Below are positions 10,331-19,919 of a DNA stretch of 50,403 nt, one piece after another. The position numbers and the translations under genes were made by a program. Numbering within the stretch: position 1 is the stretch's first letter; each line of letters begins with the position of its first letter. The notes below the pieces were generated by a model. It was not told the origin of the DNA and made no database searches. It saw only the letters and a program-made list of their open reading frames with translations. This DNA is from Roseateles saccharophilus. Its GTDB lineage: Bacteria > Pseudomonadota > Gammaproteobacteria > Burkholderiales > Burkholderiaceae_C. The stretch spans positions 1 through 50,403 of the forward strand of contig NZ_SMBU01000037.1 in the NCBI RefSeq assembly GCF_004342485.1, written 5' to 3'.

Positions 10331-12163
10331 TCAGTCGCCGACCCAGGTCCAGGTCACGCCCGACACCGCCACCTTGCCGGTGGGCGATGTCCACACCGGA
10401 CTGCGCAAGACATAGCTCTTGCCGGTCGTGCGCTCCGTGACCTGCAACTGACAGACCAGGCTGAGGCGGTTGGTGTGGACCGCGGTCGGGCCGATGAAGT
10501 AGGTCAACGCGCCAACAAAACTGCCCTGCTCGTGCGTCCGCACCACGCCCCCCTGCGTCACGCCCAGCAAGGGGTCGACCAGGTCGGCCGCGCAGCTCGG
10601 CATGCCGGGGCTGCCAAAACGGATCACCCAGTCGTCGCTGGCCTCGGGATTCACCACGCTGGCATCGGCCCGCCGGATCTGCGGCTGCAGCGTATGGGCG
10701 CAGACCGCCACCGTCTCCAGCAGCTCGGCCTGCAAGCCATAGAAAGGCTGCTGCCAGCACAGGCTGCTCTCGTTGAAGACGTTCTTCACGTCGGGCGTGA
10801 AGGCGTCGGTCGCCAGCACCAGTTGATAGTCGGTCAGCAGCTCCGCGCCGGCGGGCATCGGCAGCAGTGCCAGGCCGTCGACAACGGGCGCGGGAGTGGG
10901 TGGTGGCACAGGTGTCGGCGTGGGTGTCGGCTTAGGCGTCGGCACTTGGCAGGCGGCCAGGTCGCCGCCGCTGCCCAGCGGCCAGGGGCTGCTGGCGAGC
11001 GTCGCCTGCAGGTCGCCGGTTCCGCTGCCGCCACCCCCGCGCTTGAGCTTGGCGGACGCCTCGAGGCCCAGCGTGGCGCTCCAGCCCACGCAGTTGCTCT
11101 GGCCGTTGCTGACCACCTGGGCCGAGACCCCCAGGTTCGCGCGCACGCTGGCGCTGAAGGGCAGCACCGTGTCCAGCAGCTTGAGCTGCAGGTCGGGGCC
11201 CAGCTTCAACGTGAGCCCCAGGCTGGTGGTCGAGACCGCGGACTGGGCCGTGGCAGCGGGTGCCTCACTGCCGGCGCTGGCATCGACGCCGCCGTCACTC
11301 TGCAACTGGCCGGTGGTCGGGTCATAACGCAGAGACACATGGGCATGCGTCGGACCGTCGATGACCCGCATCGAGAGCTTGGCATCGCCGCTGGCCTGTG
11401 CCTGGATGATGACGGGCACGTCCACCCGCGCCAGGCCCAGGGTCTGCGGGATCACATAGCTGAAGCGGGTGAGCTCCACGCCGGCGCTGGCGCTGCCGTT
11501 GCTGGCAGCCGTCTGCAACTGCAGCAGCAGCGTCTGCGTGAGGGTCAGGTCGCCAGCCAGGCTGAAGGTCTTGAACCCGCCGGCGGCGCTGAAGTCCAGA
11601 TCCAGGTCCAGCTTCATCGCGAGCTGGCCCTTGTAGCTCAAGCCCACCGGACCGATGGCACCCAGGTCGTAGGCGAAGCTGGTGCTGGCGCCGCCGCTGG
11701 CCAACGGCCGGGCCCAGCCGGCCGCCGCAGGCACGGCACTGGCATCCTGCACGCTGGCCTTGATGCGCAGGCTGGAGAACACCTCGCCCAACTCGGGCGC
11801 GCGGGTCGCCAGCTGCGTGCCACTGGCGTCCACCGCGGTGACCCTATAGGCCCGCCCGGCCACGATCAACACCTGGCCGACCTGCGCCCCGGGCGCGGCG
11901 CTGAACACCAGGCCGCCGCTCGCGTCGCTCTGCAGCAGCTTCGGACCGCCATTGGCGCTGACGAGTTCGCGCACACCGGGCTGGTAGGCCGCCTGCACGG
12001 TGGTATCGCCCGTGGCGGCGGGCGGCACCGGCACGGCCAACGGGCTGCTGGGCGTGGCGGCGGGTGCGGTGCCGTCGACGCCACCGCCACCACAGGCGCA
12101 AAGCGTGACGAGCAAGGAAGCGGCGGCCGCAGCGCGGACGAGAGCCAGGAGGGACGAGATCAT
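10331..12163 (-). CDS. hypothetical lipoprotein
   Basis: A 610-residue exported protein. The N-terminus has a short basic region, a hydrophobic helix and a lipobox ending LCAC followed by GGGG (acylated Cys at about residue 24), so it is likely anchored in the outer membrane. The body is rich in beta-prone Thr, Ser, Val and Leu. A Thr-Pro/Pro linker (PTPKPTPTPTPVPPPTPAP, about residues 413-431) separates a large N-terminal part from a C-terminal domain of about 170 residues with paired Cys residues (SLCW, AVCAH, PSCAAD, SLVCQ), which may form disulphides. I do not recognise a named family. It lies 68 bases downstream of another lipoprotein gene on the same strand, so the two are probably one transcript. 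Confidence 0.8.
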   Translation of the reverse strand: MISSLLALVRAAAAASLLVTLCACGGGGVDGTAPAATPSSPLAVPVPPAATGDTTVQAAYQPGVRELVSANGGPKLLQSDASGGLVFSAAPGAQVGQVLIVAGRAYRVTAVDASGTQLATRAPELGEVFSSLRIKASVQDASAVPAAAGWARPLASGGASTSFAYDLGAIGPVGLSYKGQLAMKLDLDLDFSAAGGFKTFSLAGDLTLTQTLLLQLQTAASNGSASAGVELTRFSYVIPQTLGLARVDVPVIIQAQASGDAKLSMRVIDGPTHAHVSLRYDPTTGQLQSDGGVDASAGSEAPAATAQSAVSTTSLGLTLKLGPDLQLKLLDTVLPFSASVRANLGVSAQVVSNGQSNCVGWSATLGLEASAKLKRGGGGSGTGDLQATLASSPWPLGSGGDLAACQVPTPKPTPTPTPVPPPTPAPVVDGLALLPMPAGAELLTDYQLVLATDAFTPDVKNVFNESSLCWQQPFYGLQAELLETVAVCAHTLQPQIRRADASVVNPEASDDWVIRFGSPGMPSCAADLVDPLLGVTQGGVVRTHEQGSFVGALTYFIGPTAVHTNRLSLVCQLQVTERTTGKSYVLRSPVWTSPTGKVAVSGVTWTWVGD

Positions 12164-12231
12164 GGGGAGGCCTTCATGCGGCAGCGGGCGGCACCAAGCC
12201 GCCCGGTTCGAGGGTCTTCAGCCGAGGGCGT

Positions 12232-13158
12232 TCAGGCGCTGACCAGCATGGACACGGAGCCCTTGCTGCCCGTCGCGACATTGCCGCCCGTCGGCGTGGC
12301 CTGGATGACGACGACGTAGCGCGGCGTTGCGCCGGTGCGCGGCAGGCTGTAGGCATGCATCGCATAGCTGCCGTTGGCCTTGCCGGCGGCGCTGGGCACC
12401 ACCACGTCGCCCACCACGTCCAGGCCCGTACCGCCGGCGGCCAGCGCGGCGCCGACATCGGCCGCCGAGACCGTGAAGCTGGCGGCGCCAATCGGCGACA
12501 CCGTCACCGAGCCATCGGCGTTGACCACGGCGCTGTCGTTGGCTTGCGCCGTGACCTTGGCGATGTCACCGGTGGGCGTGCCGCCGGTGAACTGGCAGTC
12601 CTCGGCCGCATAGAGCCGCGTCCCGGTGGGGATGCCGCTCACCTGGCCGAGCGCGGTGGCCGTGCCGGCCACCATCACCATCATGCTCTTGGCATAGCCG
12701 CCGACGCTCGCACCGCTCACGTCCTGACGCACCACCGAGCATTGCTGCACCAGCTGCCCGTCCGCGCCTGGCGCCAGCCAGCTCAAGTCGGCGGTCGCCA
12801 CGACGGCGCTCGTCAGGCTGACGCTGCCCGTGCCCAGCGTGACGGTGGTCCCGCCGCCGCCCTGCGCGCCACGGAAACTCACCGAGCCCGTCGACAGCGT
12901 GCCCTGCGTGGCCGACACCGAGGCCACCGTGTTGGTGCCGGTGTTCAGGCCGGTGCCATAGAGGGCGTAGACGTCGTAGCGGGTGAACGGGAAGGCGGTG
13001 GCGCCGCCGGACGAACCCGATGAGCTCCCCGAACCCGACGAACCCGTCGAGCCGGTGCTGCCGGCGGAGGCCGTGCTGCTGTCGCTGCCACCGCCGCCGC
13101 AGGCCGCCAGCACGGCGGCCATCAGCAGGCCCAGCCCCAGGGTCGAAATCCTCTTCAT
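12232..13158 (-). CDS. hypothetical lipoprotein with Gly/Ser linker
   Basis: A 308-residue exported lipoprotein: MKRISTLGLGLLMAAVLAAC gives a signal peptide ending in a clear lipobox (LAAC, Cys20), followed by GGGG and a low-complexity Ser/Gly/Thr linker to about residue 50. The mature domain is Gly/Thr/Val-rich, probably beta-structured, with a Cys pair (QQCSVV and EDCQF). No family recognised. The ATG at 13158 is chosen because AAGGAGA lies eight bases upstream and the signal peptide begins there; an upstream Met at 13221 would add 21 residues before the signal. Gene order and spacing suggest cotranscription with the next lipoprotein gene. Confidence 0.85.
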   Translation of the reverse strand: MKRISTLGLGLLMAAVLAACGGGGSDSSTASAGSTGSTGSSGSGSSSGSSGGATAFPFTRYDVYALYGTGLNTGTNTVASVSATQGTLSTGSVSFRGAQGGGGTTVTLGTGSVSLTSAVVATADLSWLAPGADGQLVQQCSVVRQDVSGASVGGYAKSMMVMVAGTATALGQVSGIPTGTRLYAAEDCQFTGGTPTGDIAKVTAQANDSAVVNADGSVTVSPIGAASFTVSAADVGAALAAGGTGLDVVGDVVVPSAAGKANGSYAMHAYSLPRTGATPRYVVVIQATPTGGNVATGSKGSVSMLVSA

Positions 13159-13267
13159 TGCCAGTTCTCCTTGATTGCGCAATGGACCCCCAAGCGGTCG
13201 TGCCGGGGCCTCCATCTGCATTCACGAGAACGGGCGCCGAAAAGCGCCATGCCGCCTTGAACGGCGG

Positions 13268-15937
13268 TCAACCGTCGGCCAGCAGGCCCAGCGGCGTGGC
13301 CAGCAACGCGTCACCACCAGCGGCGTGCAGTTGCTCGCGCAGCCGCGCGGCCAAGGCGCGGGTGGGGGCGTCCAAGGCATGCTGCTCGCGCAGGTGGGCA
13401 TAAGCCTGGGCCCTTGCGGTGACGATGCTGCGGTCATCCACGCTCAAGACCTGCTTCCAGCGTTCGATGGCGGCATCGGTGCGCCCCAGAGCCGCCAGCC
13501 ATTCGCCCTCGCGCAGCCACAGCGCGGCATGGCGCGCCGGCACCTGCGCGAAGAATTGCCGAGCCACCGCCTGCCCCTGGTCCAACAACGCACGCGCGCG
13601 GCCGAGATCCCCCACATGGAGCGCCTCGGCCGCGCAAGCCTGCTGCAGGCGCAGCCGCAGCGCCGGCTGCGGGGCCTGCACATCCCTGCCCCAGCGCTGG
13701 CAAGCCTCGTGCAGCGCCCCCCAGTCCCCCGATTGCTGGGCCACATCCAGGGCTGAAGCCTCGACCGTCAACCCGAAAGGAACCATCGCGCGATTGGCCG
13801 GCAGCGCGGCGATGCGGCGGGCCTCCGTCACATGGGCACGCGCCTCCTCGACCTTCCCCGCGGCCATGTCCAGCATCGCGAGATTGGCCTCGCCGCGCGC
13901 CAGGATGACGACATCCGGGCCCATGGTCTTGCGCACCACTTCCAGCCCGTGCCGGATCAGCTTGCGGGCTTCGGCCGGACGCAGGGTCAGCATGGCAAAT
14001 TGGCCCACCTGATCCTCCGACGCACCGGTCTTCCAGTCCTCCGCGCCCCGCTGCGCGCGATTCGCCTGGATGCCGAGCATGCCGGCCTGGTAGGCCGACT
14101 CCATGTCGCCCCGCCCAATGTAGACAACCGTCAGCTGTTCATAGACCACGCCCAGCAGGTTGGGACCGGGCAGTGGACTCAACAGCCTGGCGGCGGTCTG
14201 CAGGTGCTCGATGTCCGCCTGCTCGGGGGGGTGCAATCGAGCGCCAAAGCCGCCCAGGGTCAGGTGGGCCAACGCCAGACGCTGCGGGTCATGCTCGCCT
14301 TGGGCCTGGTAGATCGCCAGGGCCTGCCCAGCTGCCTTGTACCCTTGCGCGTACCGGCCCGAGCTCTCCCAAAGGTCGCGCTGCCCCAGCAAGGCATCGG
14401 CGTAGGCGCGGCTCTGCGTACCGTGCAGCGCCTCGGCCTGCCGCACCCGCTCCTCGGCCAACTCGCGCGACAGCTCGGGCAAGCCCAATTGCTGGGTCAG
14501 CGTGCTCAGGTCGATCAGCAACTGCTCCCGGGCCAGCGGCTCGTCCTTCAAGGCGCCCAGCACGCGCTCGGCACCGTCCTCGATGAGGCGGCGCACCGGC
14601 ATGTCCCGATTGCGGGTATCCGGCTGTGCCTCCCGCAAAGGGTTGAACAGCCCGGTCAGGAACTCATACATCGCCCCCGACCGTCGGGCCTCCTGGCGCG
14701 CCGCCCGGGCCTCCTGCACGGCCCACCCCGTCGTGCCCACCAGCGCCAGTACCGCCAGCGTGGACACCCCGACGGCCCAGCGATGTCGCGCGATCACGCG
14801 CCCGGCCCGGTAGCGCCAGGAGGGCGGCCGGGCCAGCACGGCCTCGCCGGCGAGGTGGCGGCGCAGGTCGGCAGCCAGCGCGTCCAGCGTCGCATAGCGC
14901 TGCGCGGGGTCCTTGGCCAGGGCCTTGCCGACGATGGCATCCAGGTCGCCCCGCAGGGCCTTGCGCGTGGCCGCATCGGCCGCGGCGGTGGACGCCGCCG
15001 GCGGCTCGACCTCCAGCACGGCGCGCTCCAGCGCATGGCGCGACGCGGGCGCGGCCGCCGCATAGGGGCTGGCGCCGCTGAGCAGCCGGTAGGCCAGCAC
15101 GCCGAAGGCATAGACGTCGCTGGCGATGCCGGGCTCCTCGCCACGCACCTGCTCGGGCGAGGCGTATTCGGGCGTCATCGGGCGCTGGCCGAGCTGGGTC
15201 AGCGCGGCCTCGTCCTCGGCCGCCGCCAGGCTGCGCGCGATGCCGAAGTCCAGCAGCCGCACCTGGCCGTCGTCCTGCACCATGACGTTGGCGGGCTTGA
15301 TGTCCCGGTGCAGCACCAGGCGGCTGTGCGCGTACTGCAGCGCGTCGGCCACCTGCAACAGCAGGCCCACGCGTTCCCGCGTGCTGCTGCGGTGGGCTTC
15401 GCACCAGGCGAGGATGTCACGGCCCTGCACACACTCCATCGCCAGCCAGGGCAGGCCCTGCGAGTCCACGCCGGCGTCGTAAAGCCTCGCGATGCCGGCA
15501 TGCTGCAGCCGGGCCAGCAGGTCGCGCTCGCGCCTGAGCCGCTCCAGCCAGCCAGGCGCAGGGCTGTGCGGCAGCTTGAGCGCCACCTCGCGCTGGAAGT
15601 CACCGCTGTGCGGGCGGGCGCGCCAGACACTGGCCATGCCGCCGCGGCCCAGCTCCTCGATCAGCGCCCAGGGGCCGACATGCTGGCCGGCATGCCACCG
15701 GGGCGCGCCGGCACCCGGGCCCTCGGTGCCGCCGGCCAGGCTGGCCGCGCGGCTCAGGAAACCGGCTCCCGCGGCGTCGGCCTCGGCCTGCAACAGCCGG
15801 TCCAGCTTGGCGCGCCAGCGCTGCTGCGCGGGAGGCAGGGTATCGAGAAAGTGCCGGCGCTCGGCAGGCGGCAGGGACAAGGCGGCGTCGAGCAAGGGCT
15901 CGACGAGCTGCCAATCGTCAGGGGAAAGGACGGACAT
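13268..15937 (-). CDS. serine/threonine protein kinase with TPR-like C-terminal region
   Basis: A Hanks-type protein kinase of 889 residues. The catalytic domain runs from the Gly-rich loop ELGRGGMASVW (about 95-105) through VALKLP (Lys121), HRDIKPANVM (catalytic Asp at about 212), LLDFGIARS (DFG 230-232) and PEYASPEQ. One hydrophobic helix (WAVGVSTLAVLALVGTTGW, about 375-395) follows, then about 480 residues of Ala/Leu/Arg-rich helical repeats of TPR type, probably periplasmic. The N-terminal 90 residues are helical with a DDWQLVEPLLDAAL segment typical of this subfamily. ATG at 15937 fits the family start. It lies 43 bases after an ECF sigma factor gene on the same strand, a known pairing in which the kinase activates the sigma factor. 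Signal and targets are unknown. Confidence 0.93.
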   Translation of the reverse strand: MSVLSPDDWQLVEPLLDAALSLPPAERRHFLDTLPPAQQRWRAKLDRLLQAEADAAGAGFLSRAASLAGGTEGPGAGAPRWHAGQHVGPWALIEELGRGGMASVWRARPHSGDFQREVALKLPHSPAPGWLERLRRERDLLARLQHAGIARLYDAGVDSQGLPWLAMECVQGRDILAWCEAHRSSTRERVGLLLQVADALQYAHSRLVLHRDIKPANVMVQDDGQVRLLDFGIARSLAAAEDEAALTQLGQRPMTPEYASPEQVRGEEPGIASDVYAFGVLAYRLLSGASPYAAAAPASRHALERAVLEVEPPAASTAAADAATRKALRGDLDAIVGKALAKDPAQRYATLDALAADLRRHLAGEAVLARPPSWRYRAGRVIARHRWAVGVSTLAVLALVGTTGWAVQEARAARQEARRSGAMYEFLTGLFNPLREAQPDTRNRDMPVRRLIEDGAERVLGALKDEPLAREQLLIDLSTLTQQLGLPELSRELAEERVRQAEALHGTQSRAYADALLGQRDLWESSGRYAQGYKAAGQALAIYQAQGEHDPQRLALAHLTLGGFGARLHPPEQADIEHLQTAARLLSPLPGPNLLGVVYEQLTVVYIGRGDMESAYQAGMLGIQANRAQRGAEDWKTGASEDQVGQFAMLTLRPAEARKLIRHGLEVVRKTMGPDVVILARGEANLAMLDMAAGKVEEARAHVTEARRIAALPANRAMVPFGLTVEASALDVAQQSGDWGALHEACQRWGRDVQAPQPALRLRLQQACAAEALHVGDLGRARALLDQGQAVARQFFAQVPARHAALWLREGEWLAALGRTDAAIERWKQVLSVDDRSIVTARAQAYAHLREQHALDAPTRALAARLREQLHAAGGDALLATPLGLLADG

Positions 15938-15980
15938 GGTGAAGAGCGAGCGCCCCAGCGCCGCAGCCAAGGGTGAAGAT

Positions 15981-16529
15981 TCAGTCGTTCAGCGCGTCCC
16001 ACAACAAGGCCCGCGCCTTCTGCCAGTCGCGCTGCACGGTGCGACGGGACTGGCCCAGCGCCTCCGCGCATTCGGCCTCTTCCAGGCCGACGAAAAAGCG
16101 CAGCTCCACCAGCCGGGCCAGACGCGGGTCCTGGCGTTCGAGGTCGTTCAGCGCCTCGTGCACCTGCAGGTATTCGTCGTCGCGGTGGGCCAGCGTGGGC
16201 AGCTCTTCCAGCGGCACATGGGTGGCGCCGCCGCCGCGCTGACGGGTCTGACGGGCGCGGGCGTAGTCCACGACGATGGAGCGCATCACGGTGGCCGCAT
16301 AGGCCATGAAATGGCCTGGCTCCAGGCCCTGCCAGCCGCTGCCGTTGGCCAGCTTGAGCCAGCCTTCGTGTACCAGCGCCGTGGTGTCCAGCAAGGTCAG
16401 CGGGCCGCTGCGGCGCAGGCGCTGGTGGGCCATCTGGCGCAACTCGCGGTAGAGCTCATCGCGCAGCGCGGGGTCCAGGGGGAGCAGCGGGGTCGCAGAT
16501 TCGGTGGGGGCGGAGGTGGTCGTATTCAC
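15981..16529 (-). CDS. ECF sigma factor, kinase-associated (TIGR02999-type)
   Basis: A 182-residue extracytoplasmic-function sigma factor. Region 2 is seen in [46 protein letters not shown]; region 4 in [41 protein letters not shown], the helix-turn-helix that reads the -35 element. The sequence type is the one usually encoded beside Ser/Thr kinases (ECF43-like); in Vibrio EcfP/PknT, phosphorylation of the sigma factor by the kinase allows RNA polymerase binding. No anti-sigma gene is nearby. The start is taken as GTG at 16529 because the sequence before it is Arg/Trp-rich shadow of mnmE; this leaves 50 bases to divergent mnmE. The Shine-Dalgarno is weak, so the exact start is uncertain. Confidence 0.9.
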   Translation of the reverse strand: MNTTTSAPTESATPLLPLDPALRDELYRELRQMAHQRLRRSGPLTLLDTTALVHEGWLKLANGSGWQGLEPGHFMAYAATVMRSIVVDYARARQTRQRGGGATHVPLEELPTLAHRDDEYLQVHEALNDLERQDPRLARLVELRFFVGLEEAECAEALGQSRRTVQRDWQKARALLWDALND

Positions 16530-16579
16530 GGGCGGTGACGGGCTCCCGGGCGGCCAGCGGGAGGTTCGACAATGCCGCC

Positions 16580-17944
16580 ATGCTGTCCCGCCATGCCGAC
16601 CCCATCGCCGCCATTGCCACCGCGCCCGGGCGCGGGGCGGTCGGCATCGTGCGCGTGTCCTCACCGCAAGACCTGACACCCTTGATGTTAGCCGTCTGCG
16701 GACGCCAGCTCCGCGCGCGCGAGGCCACCTATCTGCCCTTGCGCGACGCAAGCGGCAACGCCATTGACCAGGGCCTGGCCCTGCACTTCCCGGCGCCGCA
16801 CTCCTACACCGGCGAGCATGTGCTTGAGCTCCAGGCCCATGGCGGCTCCGTCGTGCTGCAACTGCTGCTGGCGCGGGTCATCGAGGCCGGTGCGGGCGTG
16901 CGCCTGGCCGAACCGGGCGAGTTCACGCAGCGCGCCTTCCTGAACGGCAAGCTCGACCTGGCCCAGGCCGAGGCCGTGGCCGACCTGATCGACGCCAGCA
17001 CCGAGGCGGCTGCACGCAGCGCCAGCCGCGCGCTGGGCGGGGCGCTGTCGCACGAGGTAGGCCTGCTGCGCGACCAGCTGATCCAGCTGCGCATGCTGGT
17101 CGAGGCGACGCTGGACTTCCCCGAGGAGGAGATCGACTTCCTCGAGAAGGCCGACGCCTTCGGCCGGCTGGACCGCCTGACCGCGCAACTGAGCGCGGTC
17201 CAGGCCCGCACCCGCCAGGGCACGCTGCTGCGCGACGGCCTCAAGGTGGTTCTCGCCGGCCAGCCCAATGTCGGCAAGAGCTCGCTGCTGAACGCGCTGG
17301 CGGGCGCCGAGCTGGCCATCGTCACGCCCATCCCCGGCACGACGCGCGACAAGGTCAGCCAGACCATCCAGATCGAAGGCGTGCCCCTGCACATCACCGA
17401 CACGGCCGGCCTGCGCGACGCGACCGCCGACGAGGTCGAGCGCATCGGCGTGTCACGCAGCTGGGACGCGATCGCCGATGCCGACGTCGTGCTCTTCCTG
17501 CACGACCTGGGCCGCGTCGGCCAGCCGGACTACGAGGCCGAGGACGAGCGCATCCGCGCGCGGCTGGCGGGCGTGGATGCGAACCGCATCGTGCAGGTCT
17601 TCAACAAGGCCGACCTCGCACAGCCGCCGGCCGGCGAGATCGCGCTGAGCGCCAAGACCGGCGAAGGTCTGGAGCCGCTGCGCCAGCGCCTGCTGCAGAC
17701 CGCCGGCTGGCAGGCCGTGCCCGAAGGCCTGTTCATCGCCCGCGAGCGCCATGTGCAGGCCCTGGCCCGCACGGCCGAGCACCTGGACCTGGCCCGCACC
17801 ATCGCCGAGCAGCGCGACGCGGCGCTGGACCTGCTGGCCGAGGAGCTGCGCCTGGCCCACGACGCGCTGGGCGAAATCACCGGCGCCTTCTCGGCCGACG
17901 AGCTTCTGGGCGTCATCTTCAGCAGCTTCTGCATCGGCAAGTGA
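16580..17944 (+). CDS. mnmE: tRNA modification GTPase MnmE
   Basis: A GTPase that, with MnmG, installs the 5-carboxymethylaminomethyl group on wobble uridine of certain tRNAs. The 454-residue protein has the formyl-THF-binding N-terminal domain ([49 protein letters not shown] [19 protein letters not shown]), a G domain inserted in the helical domain with G1 [10 protein letters not shown] (about 227-236), G2 PGTTRD, G3 DTAGLRD and G4 NKAD, and the C-terminal FCIGK whose Cys is characteristic. ATG at 16580 fits the conserved start; an in-frame upstream Met adds 15 atypical residues. A short hairpin follows the stop. Confidence 0.97.
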   Translation: MLSRHADPIAAIATAPGRGAVGIVRVSSPQDLTPLMLAVCGRQLRAREATYLPLRDASGNAIDQGLALHFPAPHSYTGEHVLELQAHGGSVVLQLLLARVIEAGAGVRLAEPGEFTQRAFLNGKLDLAQAEAVADLIDASTEAAARSASRALGGALSHEVGLLRDQLIQLRMLVEATLDFPEEEIDFLEKADAFGRLDRLTAQLSAVQARTRQGTLLRDGLKVVLAGQPNVGKSSLLNALAGAELAIVTPIPGTTRDKVSQTIQIEGVPLHITDTAGLRDATADEVERIGVSRSWDAIADADVVLFLHDLGRVGQPDYEAEDERIRARLAGVDANRIVQVFNKADLAQPPAGEIALSAKTGEGLEPLRQRLLQTAGWQAVPEGLFIARERHVQALARTAEHLDLARTIAEQRDAALDLLAEELRLAHDALGEITGAFSADELLGVIFSSFCIGK

Positions 17945-17955
17945 AACCGGGTCAA

Positions 17956-17975
17956 AGGATGTTCGACGACATCCT
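17956..17975 (+). terminator. hairpin after mnmE
   Basis: AGGATGT and ACATCCT form a seven-pair stem around TCGACG, 11 bases past the mnmE stop. No T-tract follows, so it is only a possible terminator. Confidence 0.35.
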
Positions 17976-18015
17976 GCTCGAACTGCAAGCCGCCAATCGT
18001 TCGGTCGCACGGCGT

Positions 18016-18044
18016 GCTGCCGGGCTGCCGGGCTGCCGGGCTGC
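18016..18044 (+). repeat. 8-base tandem repeat
   Basis: GCTGCCGG is repeated three times, plus a partial fourth copy, in the gap between mnmE and the ATPase gene. Such a tract is prone to slippage; its unit length would shift a reading frame, but it lies outside any credible gene. Confidence 0.85.
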
Positions 18045-18134
18045 GAAACTGTCGCTGCGCCGCAGGCAGAGCCTTCGCCCGCTTCTCTAACGCGGTATCC
18101 ACATGACAGCCCACTCGCTGCCCCCTGCGAATCG

Positions 18135-19778
18135 ATGACCGTCGAGTTCAAAAGCGACCGCAGCCGCCTGCCCGACAGGGAGCTGGTGGAGGCCATCGTC
18201 TGCATGGCCAATGCCGAAGGCGGTGAGCTGTGGTTGGGCGTGGAGGACGATGGTCAGCCTACCGGCCTTCACACCGAGCACCAGCAGCTGGCGGGTCTGG
18301 CCGGACTTGTGGCAGCGCGCACCTCGCCCTCCCTGGCCGTGACGGTGACGCCGGTGCAGTTGGGCGGCGTGGCCGTGGCTCGCATCGCCGTGCCCAAGGC
18401 CCAGGGGGAGGTGTCCACCACGACGGGCGTCTACCTGCGCCGCCGCCTCAAGTCCGACGGCACGCCCGAGTGTGTGGCCATGCTGCCGCACGACCGCGCC
18501 AGCCGGGCCAGCAGCTTCGGGCTGATGGATGCCTCGACGCAGATCGTGGCCGGCGCCACGCTGGCCGACCTGGACCCGCTGGAGCGCGAGCGGCTGCGCC
18601 AGTGCGTGCAGCAGTACGGCGGTGACCGCGCTCTGCTGGAACTGGACGACGAGGCGTTGGACGGCGCGCTGGGACTGACGGCACGCCTGTCCGACGGTAG
18701 CGGCCGCGCACCGACGCTGACCGGCCTGCTGCTGATCGGCCGCGAGCCTGCACTGCGCGAGCTGGTGCCCACACACGAGTTCGCTTTCCAGGTTCTGGCG
18801 CGTGAAGCCGTGCGGTTCAACGAGTTCCGCCGCTTTCCACTGCTTAAGGCGATGGACTGGCTGGAGACCAACTTCAGACCCTACAACCCAGAGCGCGAAA
18901 TGCAGATCGGCCTGTTCCGCGTGCCGGTGCCTCAGGTGGAGATGGGCGCCTTCCGGGAAGCCTTGGCGAATGCCTTGGTGCACCGCGACTACCACCGCCT
19001 GGGTGCCGTGCATGTGCGACTGGACGACGAGGGCCTGACCATCAGCAATCCGGGTGGCCTCGTGGACGGTGTGACGCTGGCCAACCTGCTGACCACCGAA
19101 CCCCGGCCGCGCAACCGCATGCTGGCGGATGCGATGAAACGCGTCGGGATGGTGGAGCGCTCCGGCCGTGGCGTGGACAAGATCTACCGCGGCATGCTGC
19201 GTTTTGGCCGGCCCGAGCCGGACTACCGCCGCACCAGCGCCACCGATGTGGTGCTGCGGCTGGCAACGGTGGATGCCGACGAGGCCTTCTTGAAGCTGGT
19301 GGTGGAGCAGGAGGGCAGGCAGGGCCGCGAGCTGCCCATCGATAGCCTCATTGCCCTGGCCACGCTGCGCGATCTGAAGCGGCTGAGTACCGACGAGCTG
19401 GCGGCGCACATCCAGCGCGAGCCGGTACAGGCCAAGAAGACGTTGGAGAGCCTGGTGGAGGCTGGCCTGGCGCAGGCGCACGGCAATGCCCGCGGACGGA
19501 CCTACACGCTGGCCATGGGCGTCTACAAGGCCGATGGCGACAAGGCCGCCTACACCCGCCAGTTGGGCTTCAGCAGCCTCCAACATGAGCAGCTGGTGTT
19601 GAACTACGTGCGGCAGCATGGACGCATTCAGCGCGCTGACGTGATGGATTTGTGCCGGTTGACCGAGGGTCAGGCCAAGGATCTGCTCAAGCGGTTGAAG
19701 GCGGAAGGCAAGTTGACGCTGGAAGGGGCAGGGCGAGCTGCCGCCTATGTGCCGGGGGAAGAGCCTAAGGGCGCCTAA
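18135..19778 (+). CDS. AlbA/Schlafen-type ATP-binding protein with winged-helix tail
   Basis: A 547-residue protein of the COG2865 type (putative transcriptional regulator / RecG-like). It begins with an AlbA_2 (Schlafen-like) domain: TVEFKSDRSRLPDRELVEAI, CMANAEGGELWLGVEDDGQPTGLH. From about residue 270 it has a GHKL-type ATPase fold: FREALANALVHRDY (Asn and Asp Mg/ATP ligands), LTISNPGGL and RNRMLADAMKRVGMVERSGRGVDKIY. The last 150 residues look like winged helices. Such proteins are often linked to stress or phage defence, but function here is unknown. The ATG at 18135 has no Shine-Dalgarno sequence. A frame starting at ATG 18103 reads MTAHSLPPA and stops; one extra C in the C5 run at 18121-18125 would fuse it as MTAHSLPPCESMTVEF, matching family N-termini. 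Start is therefore uncertain. Confidence 0.87.
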   Translation: MTVEFKSDRSRLPDRELVEAIVCMANAEGGELWLGVEDDGQPTGLHTEHQQLAGLAGLVAARTSPSLAVTVTPVQLGGVAVARIAVPKAQGEVSTTTGVYLRRRLKSDGTPECVAMLPHDRASRASSFGLMDASTQIVAGATLADLDPLERERLRQCVQQYGGDRALLELDDEALDGALGLTARLSDGSGRAPTLTGLLLIGREPALRELVPTHEFAFQVLAREAVRFNEFRRFPLLKAMDWLETNFRPYNPEREMQIGLFRVPVPQVEMGAFREALANALVHRDYHRLGAVHVRLDDEGLTISNPGGLVDGVTLANLLTTEPRPRNRMLADAMKRVGMVERSGRGVDKIYRGMLRFGRPEPDYRRTSATDVVLRLATVDADEAFLKLVVEQEGRQGRELPIDSLIALATLRDLKRLSTDELAAHIQREPVQAKKTLESLVEAGLAQAHGNARGRTYTLAMGVYKADGDKAAYTRQLGFSSLQHEQLVLNYVRQHGRIQRADVMDLCRLTEGQAKDLLKRLKAEGKLTLEGAGRAAAYVPGEEPKGA

Positions 19779-19790
19779 AGGATTCCAGAG

Positions 19791-19820
19791 GAATCGGATG
19801 GAATCGGATGGAATTGGACG
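19791..19820 (+). repeat. 10-base tandem repeat
   Basis: GAATCGGATG occurs twice in tandem, followed by a third diverged copy GAATTGGACG, directly after the ATPase gene. The next 100 bases are AT-richer than the surroundings and open the restriction-gene remnant. Confidence 0.8.
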
Positions 19821-19919
19821 AAGCTGCGGGCCATATATCCAATACGCGTCTTATTAATCAAGCACTTAGCGGCCCCAGTGAGGTTGGTATGGAGGTTTAT
19901 GCCCCGGGAATTGGATGAG

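Noticed and set aside
13832-15976. 714-codon plus-strand frame opposite the kinase
   Set aside because: Antisense shadow with no domain; the kinase reads cleanly on the other strand.
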